From contig CM034406.1 in the NCBI GenBank assembly GCA_019925095.2, positions 8,125,388-8,189,387 on the forward strand: 64,000 nt of DNA. The letters are read 5' to 3'. The stretch is from Dendrolimus kikuchii. Taxonomy: Eukaryota > Arthropoda > Insecta > Lepidoptera > Lasiocampidae. The position numbers were made by a program, and so were the translations under genes. The notes under the pieces were generated by a model. It worked only from the letters and a program-made list of their open reading frames with translations. It was not told the DNA's origin and ran no database searches. This document shows positions 1 to 10,247 of this stretch, in pieces (within the stretch, counting starts at the first letter, position 1; every line of letters begins with the position of its first letter).

Positions 1-621
1 ATGTTTTAACTCTCTGTGTCTTTGTTCAACCAATCTCCGTACTATAATATTCTTACCAAGGAGTATTGGAAACTTAGTAGACTCTGAACAAGATGTAATT
101 TTTATTCCGAAAAACATGAGTCTCTCGCGGGATGATCTAGATTCGCAGTTTTTACAAGTCAAGCTAAGAAGCTTGATTCTTGCCTTCTTGGTAAACTCTC
201 ATCTGTCCCAGTTTTAACATTACCTTCACTCTGGGCAAGATTACTATTTTGACCCTCTCTGTTCCATATTGCACACATGTGAAAAAACATTGAATAAAGC
301 AAACAAACAGCAGGTAGTGTAAGCTTCACTAGCTTGACGTTTTAGTAGGTCTTCTTTCTCTTGTTGTGGCTTGTAATCAAACGACACAACACCTCGCATC
401 TGACGCTCTTGGGTGATCGATCATCTGCTGCATTTTATTCCAGGTGTAATCCTCTTTATACACCCTACTGGAGGGGGACAGCCATAGGAAGGGTAGTGTG
501 TTTCGTTGACAAGACCGGACCTATTGATTATACTACTCCAGAGTTCCATTCTTATCATCCATAGCTGTAATTCCAGGGTGTAGGAACCGAAGAATCTTCG
601 GATCACCCTTTTTTTTGTTGC
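1..621. other. No gene recognised
   Basis: AT-rich sequence without a recognisable gene. A 67-codon frame at 361-564 (+) has no motif I recognise and no splice or promoter context, so I do not call it. Confidence 0.4.
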
Positions 622-850
622 ATGAATTCAGCAGACAGGCAGACGGCTCAACTGATGGCAAGTGGTTACTATCGCCTATTGATATTTGCAACACAAAAGA
701 TGCTACTAATGTGCTGCCGCTCTCTAAAGGGAGGCTGGAACCTGGCCACTACTCTAGACCAGGGGTGGTAGCCGTTCAGACAGGTAAATACCCTACCACC
801 TGGATATGGGCTGTTTTGTCGACTCTTACGAGAGACCGTCCTGCCTCAGG
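622..850 (+). repeat. Dispersed repeat family B, copy 1
   Basis: Contains the recurring phrases 'caggcagacggc', 'gatggcaagtggtta' and 'ggctggaacctgg'. Related copies lie at 38058-38235, 40125-40200, 40311-40480 and, as an inverted pair, 56047-56335. The family resembles repeats common in lepidopteran genomes. I cannot assign its class. The 120-codon frame over it is incidental. Confidence 0.65.
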
Positions 851-1129
851 AAGTTGTATTCTTTCTCCATTCTTACACGGATACGGCGTCGACACATTAC
901 GCCCCTTCTTTGACAAGATCCCCCAGAGAACGGGCTCTGGAATTACGCTCTCACTGGTATTTCATTGGACCACATAACGCCAATATTTGCTCTAAATAAT
1001 GACTAAATTTTCTGTATATTAGTAGATATAGCTAAATGTAAATAACTTTCCGTTGTTTACTCTGGTCTGGCTGTCTGGGATCGATTCTAGAGTCGTTCTT
1101 TGTATTGTATTACTTATAACACCAACGTA

Positions 1130-1262
1130 ACTTGCTTGCCATCTTTGCAATTAGGTCTTGTCCATCCAAATGTTGCCTGGAAAAGATTGCTTTAAGCAAT
1201 AAGGCCCGCCCATTGTACTACCGACTTATAGTATTTAAGTTTATTGTACATTTTTCTCTGTT
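1130..1262 (+). repeat. 3' end of a retroposon family ('gcaataaggcccgcc' type)
   Basis: The phrase 'ttgctttaagcaataagg' followed by 'cccgcccattgta' is the tail segment of a retroposon seen again, reverse-complemented, at 16921-17075 and 17528-17650. Those copies end in an (AATG)n tract, the expected tail. Only the 3' part is present here. Confidence 0.6.
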
Positions 1263-1264
1263 AT

Positions 1265-1610
1265 CCCTTTTTTTTTCTTTCACCTTCTCCCAATTATTTG
1301 GAGTCATGATCATCCTTCATACAATCCATCCATCTCTTTTTTAGTCTATCTTTACTTTTGTACCCATCAATCTTGCAGTTTAACATTCTTTTTGTCACGT
1401 GACATTCATCTCTCCTCATTACATGCCCGTACCACCTTAATCTTTTTCCTCTCAATTTCAGTCCCGGGTGCAACGGTCAAAGATCCCCTTTTGTACTTAA
1501 TTCTCACCTTATCCATTCTTGTAACAGCACAAATCCATCGCAACATTCTCATCTTAGTAGACATTTGTGGTCTATCACTTTAGTGGTAGAACATCTTGGG
1601 GTATAATAAT
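1265..1610 (-). mobile_element. RTE-like non-LTR retrotransposon remnant (RT C-terminal region)
   Basis: The minus strand reads 'MRMLRWICAVTRMDKVR', then after a frameshift 'RWYGHVMRRDE' and 'RWMDCMKDD'. These are the conserved C-terminal blocks that follow the reverse transcriptase in RTE-type LINEs. It is frameshifted and truncated, so a fossil. A related antisense fragment is in intron 2 of the second paralogue (24600-24960), and a sense fragment is at 43810-43965. Confidence 0.65.
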
Positions 1611-3065
1611 GAGTATTATATTGTATTGTATTACTTTTAGAATATACAACCCGGTCTATTTGTTTGCCAAATGTTTTTTTTAACAACACAACCCTAACCA
1701 CATGGACGTAATCCACGTCAGCGAGTGGCAGCAAAACGAGTAGCTCATGAGAACTGGACCCATGACGAATGACACGACTCGTGTGCTTAATGCCTTAAGT
1801 GCTTGTCAAGGTCGACTGCATATCCTATTTTAATACTTTATTTTCATTCGATTTCTAGCTTAGCACCATGCCGGTGTTTACATGATGACGTCATAAAGGC
1901 TTACTAACATTTATTGTGTGCGATATTTTGTTTATCATAGAAGAAGTATACTAGGAATGACAAACGAACAGTAAAAAATGTTTCACTGATTTGGTCTAAA
2001 CAAATATGTTTTTAATCATAAAATATCCAAACTTGAGAGAATAATGTCATGTGGCGCCATCTCGTCATATAGAATTGCTGGAGCTGTTAAGTATTACTTA
2101 CCTACTTTTTTTTATTAGGTGATAATCATTCCTAACATTCTTCTTATTTATGAAGAATTGATCACAAATAATCTATGAAATACATTATCATACAATTCAT
2201 CTTATTTGTAAACAATGTCTATGTTTATGTAATAAATATTTGTTTTGTTAATCATATTTCCCGGAACATTTTTTTTTGTTTATCCATAGAGATAATGTTT
2301 TAAAATGAAATTTCATAAAAATACTATCGCGTCCAATGGAGTAAAAGAGAAAATCACAGAAAATATGAAAATACATTATTTTTTAATTAATATTTAATTA
2401 ATACAAATTACAAAATAACATAAAAATATAATTATAGTATAAACATTTACAAAATAACCTAATTTTTAGTTCCATATGCATATTTAGTAAAAAGGCACAC
2501 GTTTTTATGGAGTAAATTTAAACTACTTTTAGTTGCCAAAACTCATGGCGGGCCGTTCATGCCAGCCACAGAAATCTCGCCAGACGTGCATCTGACGTCG
2601 GCTGCCAATCAAAAGGGCTTTAACCTAATCCCGGTTAGGATTAAGGAAAAAATAAACCGACGGACCCCTCGTGTCGCGCTCAAGCGTTCATGCTTCACCG
2701 CTTACGTGTTCATATACTACATTATTTTTGCAGATGCTATAATTACCTTCTAATGATTTTGAACGTTATTTCATAGTGCGTAAGATTTGTGGTTATACCT
2801 TTAAACGCATTTATAACGTGGCAAAGACAAACTTGGGTATTTGACGCTTGAGGTTTTGCGTTGTAATGTAATTGTTGTATCAATGTATTATTTGTTTTGT
2901 AAAATTCCCGCTTGACTGACTGTTGGGTAAGTGCAAAATTTAAGGATGTTTTTGTTCCCCAAAAAGGCTATTTTTGATCGCTTGTATTTCAATAGCACCT
3001 TTACGATCGCAATTTTATTACTTTAGGTTTTTTGTTTGTCACGATTTTATTAAAGTAAAATAATA
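1611..3065. other. AT-rich spacer with a GC-richer patch
   Basis: No gene seen. About 2545-2710 is clearly more GC-rich (for example 'catggcgggccgttcatgcc' and 'gacgtgcatctgacgtcgg') and has a CCAAT-like 'gctgccaatcaaaag'. It could be a promoter or first-exon remnant or a repeat. A 64-codon frame there has no recognisable motif. The BEL element begins at 3066. Confidence 0.35.
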
Positions 3066-3223
3066 TGTTCACGCCACCGCGTAACGAACGATGATTCCCC
3101 GAAAAAGTAATTTACCCCGCACTTCCGCGTCTCAACGATCAGTCTGAATCGATCCGTCGTAAAAACATTCACGCATCGCGCGCGCATTTGAGATATCCAC
3201 CCAATTGCAATACTAACCGGGTT
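3066..3223 (+). repeat. 5' LTR, segment shared with the 3' copy
   Basis: Begins 'tgttcacgccaccgcgtaac' and is identical to 7971-8128. The true 5' LTR probably runs further downstream (perhaps to about 3.4-3.5 kb). Its end cannot be set because the 3' copy is truncated. Confidence 0.8.
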
Positions 3224-3712
3224 TGTAAATTTTCGCATACCTAAAAAGTTAAATAAACAATCATTATCAATCTGCCCATTTACCCGTTTTCTGCCCTTGT
3301 TTTTTCTTTTTTGTTTTCTTATAAACATATTACTTCTGCCCTTATATATTTGAATACCCATTCCACATTCCTCAGATAATTACGCAAATTGCTACACGAT
3401 AACTATTTTTTGGTACGTAGGTAGGTTAATATAACCTCGAGTACGTATTCTGTACTTTATTCAGCACACCTATTCTCGAATACTTGCACTAAACGTGATA
3501 TCGGATCGATATAATAATATTGAATATTATATTCGTTTCACTCGGTGTGGTTAGCTTGCCGTGCAACTTTTATAGCTTATATATAGCTTCGTGTTTATTA
3601 AGACTCAGCGCACACGACAGTTTGATATATATTTTTTTTCCTAATCATTTTTATTTATTTCGTATTTCTTACGTTTCTCTAGCTGCTTTCTTGCGTGTTC
3701 TTTATTAGCATT

Positions 3713-3715
<3 letters not shown>

Positions 3716-3766
<51 letters not shown>

Positions 3767-3775
3767 TTTTTTTTT
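3716..3775. repeat. A47/T13 homopolymer
   Basis: A run of 47 A (3716-3762) directly followed by 13 T (3763-3775), inside the BEL leader about 40 bp before the gag start. Its true length is likely variable or uncertain in sequencing. Confidence 0.9.
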
Positions 3776-3815
3776 CGTTTGCTTTTCCTTTTCTTATTGT
3801 GCACTTCTCATCGTC

Positions 3816-6395
3816 ATGCCTACCAAATCGCAATCTGCCATCTTTATGCAAACCCATAAGTACATAACTTTCCTATTAGAGATAGCTAACCTTATATTAA
3901 AAGGAGACAAAAAGTATAGTGTAAACGATTTCATAGGGCGCTTTACAAAATTGGACGATATAAAGGGCAAGTTGGATACAGTATATTATGAGATCTTGGA
4001 CTCTAAAGACCTTGACGACAAAGTGGAAAAATGGTACTTTGACTACTACACCTCGGCTATAGAAGCATATGAAAAAATTTTGGTGGCAAACATCACCATC
4101 AGCTCAAGCATCAAACCAAGCTCGCCCACATTCTCCACGTCTACTGTTCTGCCCAAAATAGATCTACCCAAATTTTCTTCCAAGCTTGAGGATTGGCCAT
4201 CTTTCATAACTATTTTCAAAAGCCTTACGGACACTGCCGGTAATTTGTCAGGTGCAGTTAAATTACACTATTTATTTTCTTGCCTCTCCGGAGAAGCTCT
4301 CAGTATGGTATCACACCTCAAGGTTACCGATGAGAACTACGATGTAGCGATGACAACACTTGCCAATCGCTACGAAAATCGCCGAGTTCTCATTGATAGG
4401 TTTATAGATATGATACTAGAGTTACCCCACATCACCACCCGCTCACAAATCAGACAGTTATTTTTAGCCCCTCTTATTTCAACCCAATCGGCGCTTAAAA
4501 ACCTAAACTTACCACTACATGACTCAGACTACGTCCTAGTGTCAATAGTAGTGCGGAAGTTAAAGGGCGAGCTTCGCACATTATTTGAACGAACGCATGG
4601 GTCTTCAGACACTCTGCCCACCTTAAAGGATGTAATCACATTCTTAGAAGACCATGCACGTTGCACAGAAACTGAGACATATCACGTAGGCACGATCTTC
4701 AATTTCGCTCTTTTAGGTCCTATCAATCCAAACTACACAAAGCCTGAGCCTCAAGTTAATTCAGCACTAGTAAATATTGACTGTTTACAACCCCAACACT
4801 CAAATAAAGAAATACACTCCGCTCTGGAGAGATTCTGGGAAGTCGAAGAAGTGCAATCAAAGGACAACTCAACCTCTGACGAGTGTGAGGAGAACTTTCG
4901 TTCTACCACCACACGTGATCCCACAGGGCGATACATAGTATCCCTTCCCTTTCTTACAAAGGCACCTAAGCTCGGTGCAACCCACGCTATTGCACTACGA
5001 CGATTCCTTAATTTGGAGCGCAAACTCCAAAGAGATCCTACCCTCCGCTCAAAATATATCGACTTCATGAAGGAATACATTGACATGGGCCACATGGCTC
5101 TTTGTCACCCCAGCACATTCAAAGGAAAAGACCATTTTTACGTCCCGCATCATGGCATCTTCAAAGCCAACTCTGAAAAACTTCGCACGGTTTTTGATGG
5201 CAGCTGTAAGAGCTCTAATGGTGTCAGTCTTAATGACTGTCTGCACACTGGCCCACCGCTCCAACGTGATATTACTGACATCATTCTAAATTTTCGTACT
5301 CACAAAGTGGTCTTTAGTACAGACATCCAGATGATGTTTAGAAATATACTAGTTCACCCAGACCACAGACGGTTCCAACTCATTCTATGGCGCTCTTCTC
5401 CGGATCAACCTCTGCTCACTTACGCCCTGTCCACTGTCACGTATGGCCTACGACCCAGCCCCTTCCTCGCCAATCGATCTATTATACAGCTGGTCACTGA
5501 TGAAGGTCACCGTTTTCCCCAGGCTGCACAGGTTCTTACGCACTCCATATTCGTGGATGACATTCTGACTGGGCATGATTCAGTTGACAAGGCAATAGCT
5601 CTGCAGACTGAACTCATTGAGTTACTAGCCCTAGGGGGATTTCATTTGCGAAAGTGGACCTCAAACTCTCGTCAGCTTTTAGAACGCTTCCCGGATGATC
5701 AATGTGACATACCCAAGGATTTTGATGTTGTACCCGACTCCAATGCAATCAAGGTACTTGGTATGCAATGGATACCCCAAACGGACGAATTTACATATCA
5801 CATTTCGGTACCTACACTGGAAAAATTTACCAAAAGGTCAATACTCAGTACCATCGCTCGTTTATACGATCCTAGTGGATGGATCAGCCCAGTTATTTTC
5901 CGCGCAAAACTGCTCATTCAGCACCTATGGACTCTAAAGTTAGACTGGGATGAATCGGCTCCCAATGATGTCACATTTCAATTTCAGCACATTTTTGAAG
6001 ACTTACCTCTACTCTCTGCTCTTCGACTCCCCAGAACAATTTGCACCAGCAAAGATTCCACCTACACCCTACACGGTTTTGCCGATGCATCCGAATCCGG
6101 ATATGCAGCCGCAGTCTATCTTCATGAAACGAATATCACGGGTCAGGTACACGTCAGACTACTTGTTTCTAAATCCAAGGTAGCCCCCATTAAAACCCGA
6201 CAGACTATACCAAAGCTGGAACTTTCAGCTGCACACCTCACTTCGCTGCTCATTTCTCGCGTCTCTGTTCAACTTTCTGCCCACATTACCATTCAGCAAC
6301 ACTTTTGTTGGTCAGACAGTACTATCGTACTCGCCTGGCTTAAAACTCCTTCTCAATCCCTACAGGTCTTTGAGGCCAATCGCTGCCTGGTCTAA
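3816..6395 (+). CDS. BEL/Pao gag-RT-RNase H ORF with in-frame internal deletion
   Basis: 859 aa. Residues about 1-285 are a Pao-type gag (DUF1759-like, with 'LPKFSSKLEDWPSF'). Residues about 360-720 hold the reverse transcriptase, with Asp503 ('TDIQMMF') and the 'FVDDI' box (Asp581, Asp582). Residues about 745-850 are RNase H, with Asp757, Glu802 and Asp834 visible. In intact BEL polyproteins a CCHC zinc knuckle and an aspartic protease (DUF1758-like) lie between gag and RT. Here the frame goes straight from gag to 'FALLGPI' at residue about 297, which resembles the sequence just after the protease. I infer an in-frame deletion near nt 4690. The ORF stops at 6395, right after the RNase H 'ANR' box, earlier than usual. 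The start is the first ATG after the leader. An internally deleted, probably non-autonomous polyprotein. Confidence 0.88.
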   Translation: MPTKSQSAIFMQTHKYITFLLEIANLILKGDKKYSVNDFIGRFTKLDDIKGKLDTVYYEILDSKDLDDKVEKWYFDYYTSAIEAYEKILVANITISSSIKPSSPTFSTSTVLPKIDLPKFSSKLEDWPSFITIFKSLTDTAGNLSGAVKLHYLFSCLSGEALSMVSHLKVTDENYDVAMTTLANRYENRRVLIDRFIDMILELPHITTRSQIRQLFLAPLISTQSALKNLNLPLHDSDYVLVSIVVRKLKGELRTLFERTHGSSDTLPTLKDVITFLEDHARCTETETYHVGTIFNFALLGPINPNYTKPEPQVNSALVNIDCLQPQHSNKEIHSALERFWEVEEVQSKDNSTSDECEENFRSTTTRDPTGRYIVSLPFLTKAPKLGATHAIALRRFLNLERKLQRDPTLRSKYIDFMKEYIDMGHMALCHPSTFKGKDHFYVPHHGIFKANSEKLRTVFDGSCKSSNGVSLNDCLHTGPPLQRDITDIILNFRTHKVVFSTDIQMMFRNILVHPDHRRFQLILWRSSPDQPLLTYALSTVTYGLRPSPFLANRSIIQLVTDEGHRFPQAAQVLTHSIFVDDILTGHDSVDKAIALQTELIELLALGGFHLRKWTSNSRQLLERFPDDQCDIPKDFDVVPDSNAIKVLGMQWIPQTDEFTYHISVPTLEKFTKRSILSTIARLYDPSGWISPVIFRAKLLIQHLWTLKLDWDESAPNDVTFQFQHIFEDLPLLSALRLPRTICTSKDSTYTLHGFADASESGYAAAVYLHETNITGQVHVRLLVSKSKVAPIKTRQTIPKLELSAAHLTSLLISRVSVQLSAHITIQQHFCWSDSTIVLAWLKTPSQSLQVFEANRCLV

Positions 6396-6406
6396 AACCC
6401 AGAAAA

Positions 6407-7924
6407 ATGGTAGCTCACATCGCGGTTCCTGATCTAGACACGGATTTACTCACGAGATTCAGCTCCTTAGACACACTTGTAGGCGTAACCGCATGTATTA
6501 AACGTTTTGCACACAATTGCTTGGTATCTTCTCACTCTCGCATCGTTGGTCCCATTACCGTAGACGAACGTAAGAAAGCGCTCTTACACTGGGTACGCTC
6601 AGTCCAACAAAATATGTTCGCTGAAGACATCCACCGACTGCAAACTAACAAATTATGTACAGTGCGAATACAACGCCTCTCGCCCTTTCTCAAGGATGGT
6701 CTTCTTAGAGTAGGAGGGCGCTTGTCCAACTCAGCCCTTAGATATGACACACAACATCCCCTCATCTTACCCAGTTCAAGCCCCCTTGTGGACCTAATTA
6801 TAGATCATTTCCACACTATACACTGCCACCCGGGCGCAGATACACTACACGCACTACTCCGTCAACAATACTGGATTTTATCTGGAAGGCGAGTCATTCG
6901 TCACCGTGTCTTTAAATGTGTACGCTGTTTTAGGCATCGAGCTCAGCCGAATCCCCCTTTTATGGCCGACCTACCGGCTGATCGAGTCAGCCCACAACCG
7001 GTGTTTAGTCAAGTGTCCACGGATTTTGCCGGACCATTCCTAATTAAATCAAGTACTCTACGCAATGCCAAACTTCTCAAAGGCTACTTTTGTGTTTTCG
7101 TTTGTCTCGCCACCAAGGCAGTGCACTTAGAGGCTGTCTCGGAACTTTCTACGGACGCCTTTTTTGCGGCATTGCAAAGGTTCGTTAGTCGGCGCGGAAT
7201 CCCTACCCTAATTCGCTCTGATTGCGGTACAAACTATGTCGGCGCAAGAAATCAGCTCATAGAAGTACAAAACTTCTTAAAGGCCAATGATGATAGAATT
7301 ACGCACAAGCTAGCCACACAGCAGATCACATGGTTGCTCAATCCGCCCTCAGCTCCTTCTTTTGGCGGTCTGCACGAGGCAGCCGTGAAATCTACTAAGC
7401 AATTACTCTATCGCGTATTAGGTGAGCAGCATCTGACCTTTGAAGAATTTTCTACACTCTTAGCCCGTATTGAGGCCGTTCTCAACTCTCGACCACTCTG
7501 CCCTCTGTCTTCAGACCCTACAGACTTCGAAGTCCTAACCGCTGGTCATTTCCTTATAGGTCGCCCACTTACCGCATTACCCGAACATTCCCATGAATCC
7601 TCTCCTCCATCAACCCTACGACGTTTTCGCTTAGTGCAAGCGTTGGCTCAGCGATTTTGGACCTTGTGGTCGAAATCCTACCTGCACACTCTCCAATCCC
7701 GATCTAAATGGACTACGGAAACCAGTCGACCCAAGATTGGTGAGCTGGTACTCATAAAGGAGGATAATCTTCCCAGACTCCAGTGGAAGATGGGAAGAAT
7801 AAAGAAGATTCTGCCCGGAAAGGATGACGTCGTCCGAGTCGTAGAACTCAGCACCAAGGATGGCAGCTTAACGAGACCAGTCACAAAGATTGCTCGTCTT
7901 CCCCTCGACGACAACAGCACTTAG
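6407..7924 (+). CDS. BEL/Pao integrase ORF
   Basis: 505 aa, separated by 11 nt from the preceding stop and in a different frame (the starts differ by 2591 nt). Residues about 1-120 are the linker that normally joins RNase H to integrase ('LLTRFSSLDTLVGV'). An HHCC zinc-binding segment follows (His139 and His141 area, Cys171, Cys174). The DDE core has Asp206 ('STDFAGPF'), Asp272 ('RSDCGTNYVGA') and Glu324 ('FGGLHEAAVKS'). The C-terminal about 120 residues match the DUF5641-like tail ('WKMGRIKKILPG'). In intact elements this is continuous with RT. The segment between RNase H and this ORF (the usual NPAD..SRG stretch) is not visible, so a second deletion with frame loss likely separates them. 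All integrase catalytic residues are present. Confidence 0.88.
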   Translation: MVAHIAVPDLDTDLLTRFSSLDTLVGVTACIKRFAHNCLVSSHSRIVGPITVDERKKALLHWVRSVQQNMFAEDIHRLQTNKLCTVRIQRLSPFLKDGLLRVGGRLSNSALRYDTQHPLILPSSSPLVDLIIDHFHTIHCHPGADTLHALLRQQYWILSGRRVIRHRVFKCVRCFRHRAQPNPPFMADLPADRVSPQPVFSQVSTDFAGPFLIKSSTLRNAKLLKGYFCVFVCLATKAVHLEAVSELSTDAFFAALQRFVSRRGIPTLIRSDCGTNYVGARNQLIEVQNFLKANDDRITHKLATQQITWLLNPPSAPSFGGLHEAAVKSTKQLLYRVLGEQHLTFEEFSTLLARIEAVLNSRPLCPLSSDPTDFEVLTAGHFLIGRPLTALPEHSHESSPPSTLRRFRLVQALAQRFWTLWSKSYLHTLQSRSKWTTETSRPKIGELVLIKEDNLPRLQWKMGRIKKILPGKDDVVRVVELSTKDGSLTRPVTKIARLPLDDNST

Positions 7925-7970
7925 TCAGCACTATAAATGGGAGCCGTCACCTTTTCCCCGGGCCCCAGGA

Positions 7971-8128
7971 TGTTCACGCCACCGCGTAACGAACGATGAT
8001 TCCCCGAAAAAGTAATTTACCCCGCACTTCCGCGTCTCAACGATCAGTCTGAATCGATCCGTCGTAAAAACATTCACGCATCGCGCGCGCATTTGAGATA
8101 TCCACCCAATTGCAATACTAACCGGGTT
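7971..8128 (+). repeat. 3' LTR fragment
   Basis: Identical to 3066-3223, beginning 47 bp after the integrase stop. Homology ends at 'accgggtt'. What follows ('ccaagagcttgg') does not match the 5' LTR, so the rest of the 3' LTR is lost or was never copied. Confidence 0.8.
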
Positions 8129-8855
8129 CCAAGAGCTTGGTGATAAGTGGCAAATCATAATACTTAGGTAGCTTGAATGTGGCAGAACTATTTGTTGTTA
8201 GATATATCTTCATACTAGTAATAAATATATAAATACGAAAGTAGCTCTATTTAAATAAAAAATCAAATAAATAAATATAATTTTATATTACTACATCTTA
8301 TTAAGTTAAAAAAAACATTTCTTTCTAAATTTTAATATTTACAAACAAAACGGTATAAACTGCAATCGATCCAGCTCGACCAGACCACTGTCACTGGGTA
8401 GTGTGCCTAGAAGGCTAGCAGCGTTACCTCGCTGAATACAAACGCTAATGGTTTGTGCGAGGTAAGCTCCAACCGGGTCGCCTGTGGCCTCGAGCAGTAA
8501 CTTATTTGTTTGTTACCTTCTCATGACTAAATCTTAGGATGGATCGCAAGCAATGAATTATTCTACAAGGGGTGAAACAAGGGTTGAAAATTTATATGGG
8601 AGACGCTTAATTCTTGAAATTATATAGAAATATGAATCTCAAAAGGATATGAAAATTCATATTTAGCGTTTAATAAAAAAAAAGTGTTAATGTAAATCAC
8701 ACAAATGAAATTATTATTACTTTCCTTGAAAGTAAAATTTCTAGGAGCTCATCTTTTGAAACCCATCAATTGTCAAGAGTGAAGAGACCACCAAACCATA
8801 GCATTATTCCACGATCAACGTAAGTACATTTTACCTTTCCCTTTCTTTGAAATAC
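8129..8855. other. AT-rich spacer with a family A repeat copy
   Basis: No gene seen. 8380-8495 is a diverged copy of dispersed family A (compare 'gtgcctagaaggctagcag' with 'gtgcccagaaggctggctac' at 50402), in + orientation. Confidence 0.5.
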
Positions 8856-9134
8856 AAGCCGCCAAAAAAAACAATTCAGCAAAAAGTTGCCAGACCGAAA
8901 AATAGAAAGGATATCCAAAAACAGATTATGACAAGCCCCTGTTGTGTTTGTAAACATAGATCTTTTATACGATACGGATAAACCAACAATAAGGCGTTGA
9001 AATCCATACCTTTGCCGCCTTTGCTAAGCCGCCAAAAAAAACAATTCAGCAAAAAGTTGCCAGACCGAAAAATAGAAATAGATATAGAGAGAATGTCAAA
9101 GAAGCAAGTGAAGTGGTAAGATATCCAAAAACAG

Positions 9135-9191
<57 letters not shown>

Positions 9192-9221
9192 CAAGCCCCT
9201 GTTGTGTTTGTAAACATAGAT
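8856..9221 (+). repeat. Local direct duplication, second copy interrupted
   Basis: Copy 1 is 8856-8961 and copy 2 is 9026-9221. Both start 'aagccgccaaaaaaaacaat' and end 'tttgtaaacatagat'. Copy 2 carries two extra pieces: about 41 bp containing 'gaatgtcaaagaagcaag' (identical to the LINE fragment at 9761) and a (TA)n tract at 9137-9189. Confidence 0.85.
9137..9189. repeat. (TA)n microsatellite
   Basis: About 26 TA units, located inside the second copy of the local duplication and absent from the first copy. Confidence 0.9.
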
Positions 9222-9756
9222 ACGGGGTTGGGCAGTATTTCAATTACTTGTAATTAAAATACGTAATTGAAATACTATCGTAATTTGTAATTAGTATTTC
9301 AAATACCTGACGTCAAAATACATTTCATAAAATACATTTACACCTTGGCTGATTGGATGGCGTTATTGATATAAGATTTTTTCATTGTTGTAACATTGAG
9401 CGGAGATTGGCGGCTAAATGGCAAATTGTTGACATTTCATTGAATTGCAGCTGCGCATAACAAGTACTATTTTGTTGTTAGTTAATTTGATAATTTATTG
9501 TTAAATATGTTTAAGAATGGGCATGCACTGAATCCGATTTATGGATGGATTGTCGTGACAATAAAATACAAAATTAGTAACGTGTATTAGGATAAAATTA
9601 ACTCGAGTGTATACTATAGTTATATAATATATCTATAAGATAAGAACAGTTTAAAATAGTGACTTAGACAATAACATAATTTAGTAATAAATAAAAAATG
9701 TAAATACTCTATGTACACCAACATTACATAGAAAAATACACAATAAACTATATATA

Positions 9757-9855
9757 TAGAGAATGTCAAAGAAGCAAGTGAAGTGTTTAACGATAAGCCT
9801 AAATGGCGCTCTGTTGTTCGTGCCTACCCCGCAAGGGAACTGGCGTGAAGTTATG

Positions 9856-9862
<7 letters not shown>
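9757..9862 (+). mobile_element. LINE family E 3' fragment, copy 1
   Basis: Reads 'gaatgtcaaagaagcaagtg' to 'gcaagggaactggcgtgaag' followed by a TATG/AT microsatellite tail. It is the 3' end of the same LINE as 20420-20700, 27236-27344, 27714-28112, 44737-44826 and 63640-63793. Confidence 0.75.

Positions 9863-9949
<87 letters not shown>
9857..9949. repeat. (AT)n(GA)n compound microsatellite
   Basis: About 20 AT units followed by about 26 GA units, grown from the 3' tail of the LINE fragment just upstream. Short frames that read YIYIYI or ERERER come from this tract and are not genes. Confidence 0.95.
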
Positions 9950-9952
<3 letters not shown>

Positions 9953-10247
9953 AATTGTAAGTTTTAAGTAGCATACAAGTTTTTTTAAGAGAATAAAATA
10001 TATAAAAAATCAATAAAAAGGACAAAAAGATATAACAAAAGACTTGGATAAGCTGACCACATTACAAGGTTAGGAGGGACCTTTATAAAAATAATAGCAT
10101 GGGAAAGGCCCCTATCTTCAAGAATTAGAATAAAATAAAATATAATAAAATTAGGTTAACAGTTTCATAGGCAAGGCCCTTTAATTATTATTTAATTTTG
10201 TAATTTGTATTTCAATTAAAGGAAACCATGTATTTTGCCCAGCCCTG

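Larger units (their letters stand above)
3066..8128 (+). mobile_element. BEL/Pao LTR retrotransposon, internally deleted
   Basis: Two copies of a 158-bp segment (3066-3223 and 7971-8128) flank a gag-pol region read on +. Order: LTR, leader with a long A/T homopolymer, gag (DUF1759-type), reverse transcriptase, RNase H, integrase with C-terminal DUF5641-like region, LTR fragment. This order is typical of BEL/Pao. The shared LTR segments look identical base for base, so the insertion is young by that measure. The element is not intact: the zinc knuckle and protease are missing, the reading frame stops between RNase H and integrase, and the two LTR copies stop matching after 158 bp. I see no target-site duplication, which fits loss of part of the 3' LTR. 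Confidence 0.9.
9223..10247. mobile_element. Non-autonomous hAT-like element (candidate)
   Basis: The ends form imperfect terminal inverted repeats: left 'cggggttgggcag', right (reverse complement) 'cagggctgggcaa'. The form C-x-GGG-x-TGGGCA is like hAT termini. The subterminal regions are both rich in 'gtatttcaatta' repeats. No transposase is coded. I do not find a clean 8-bp target-site duplication. A LINE fragment and a compound microsatellite are nested inside. Confidence 0.5.

Noticed and set aside
3050..3361. Minus ORF of 103 aa, partly repeated at 7931-8158
   Set aside because: Shadow of the BEL LTR; repeated because the LTR is repeated.
9763..9960. ORF ending in ERERER
   Set aside because: LINE tail plus (AT)n(GA)n microsatellite.
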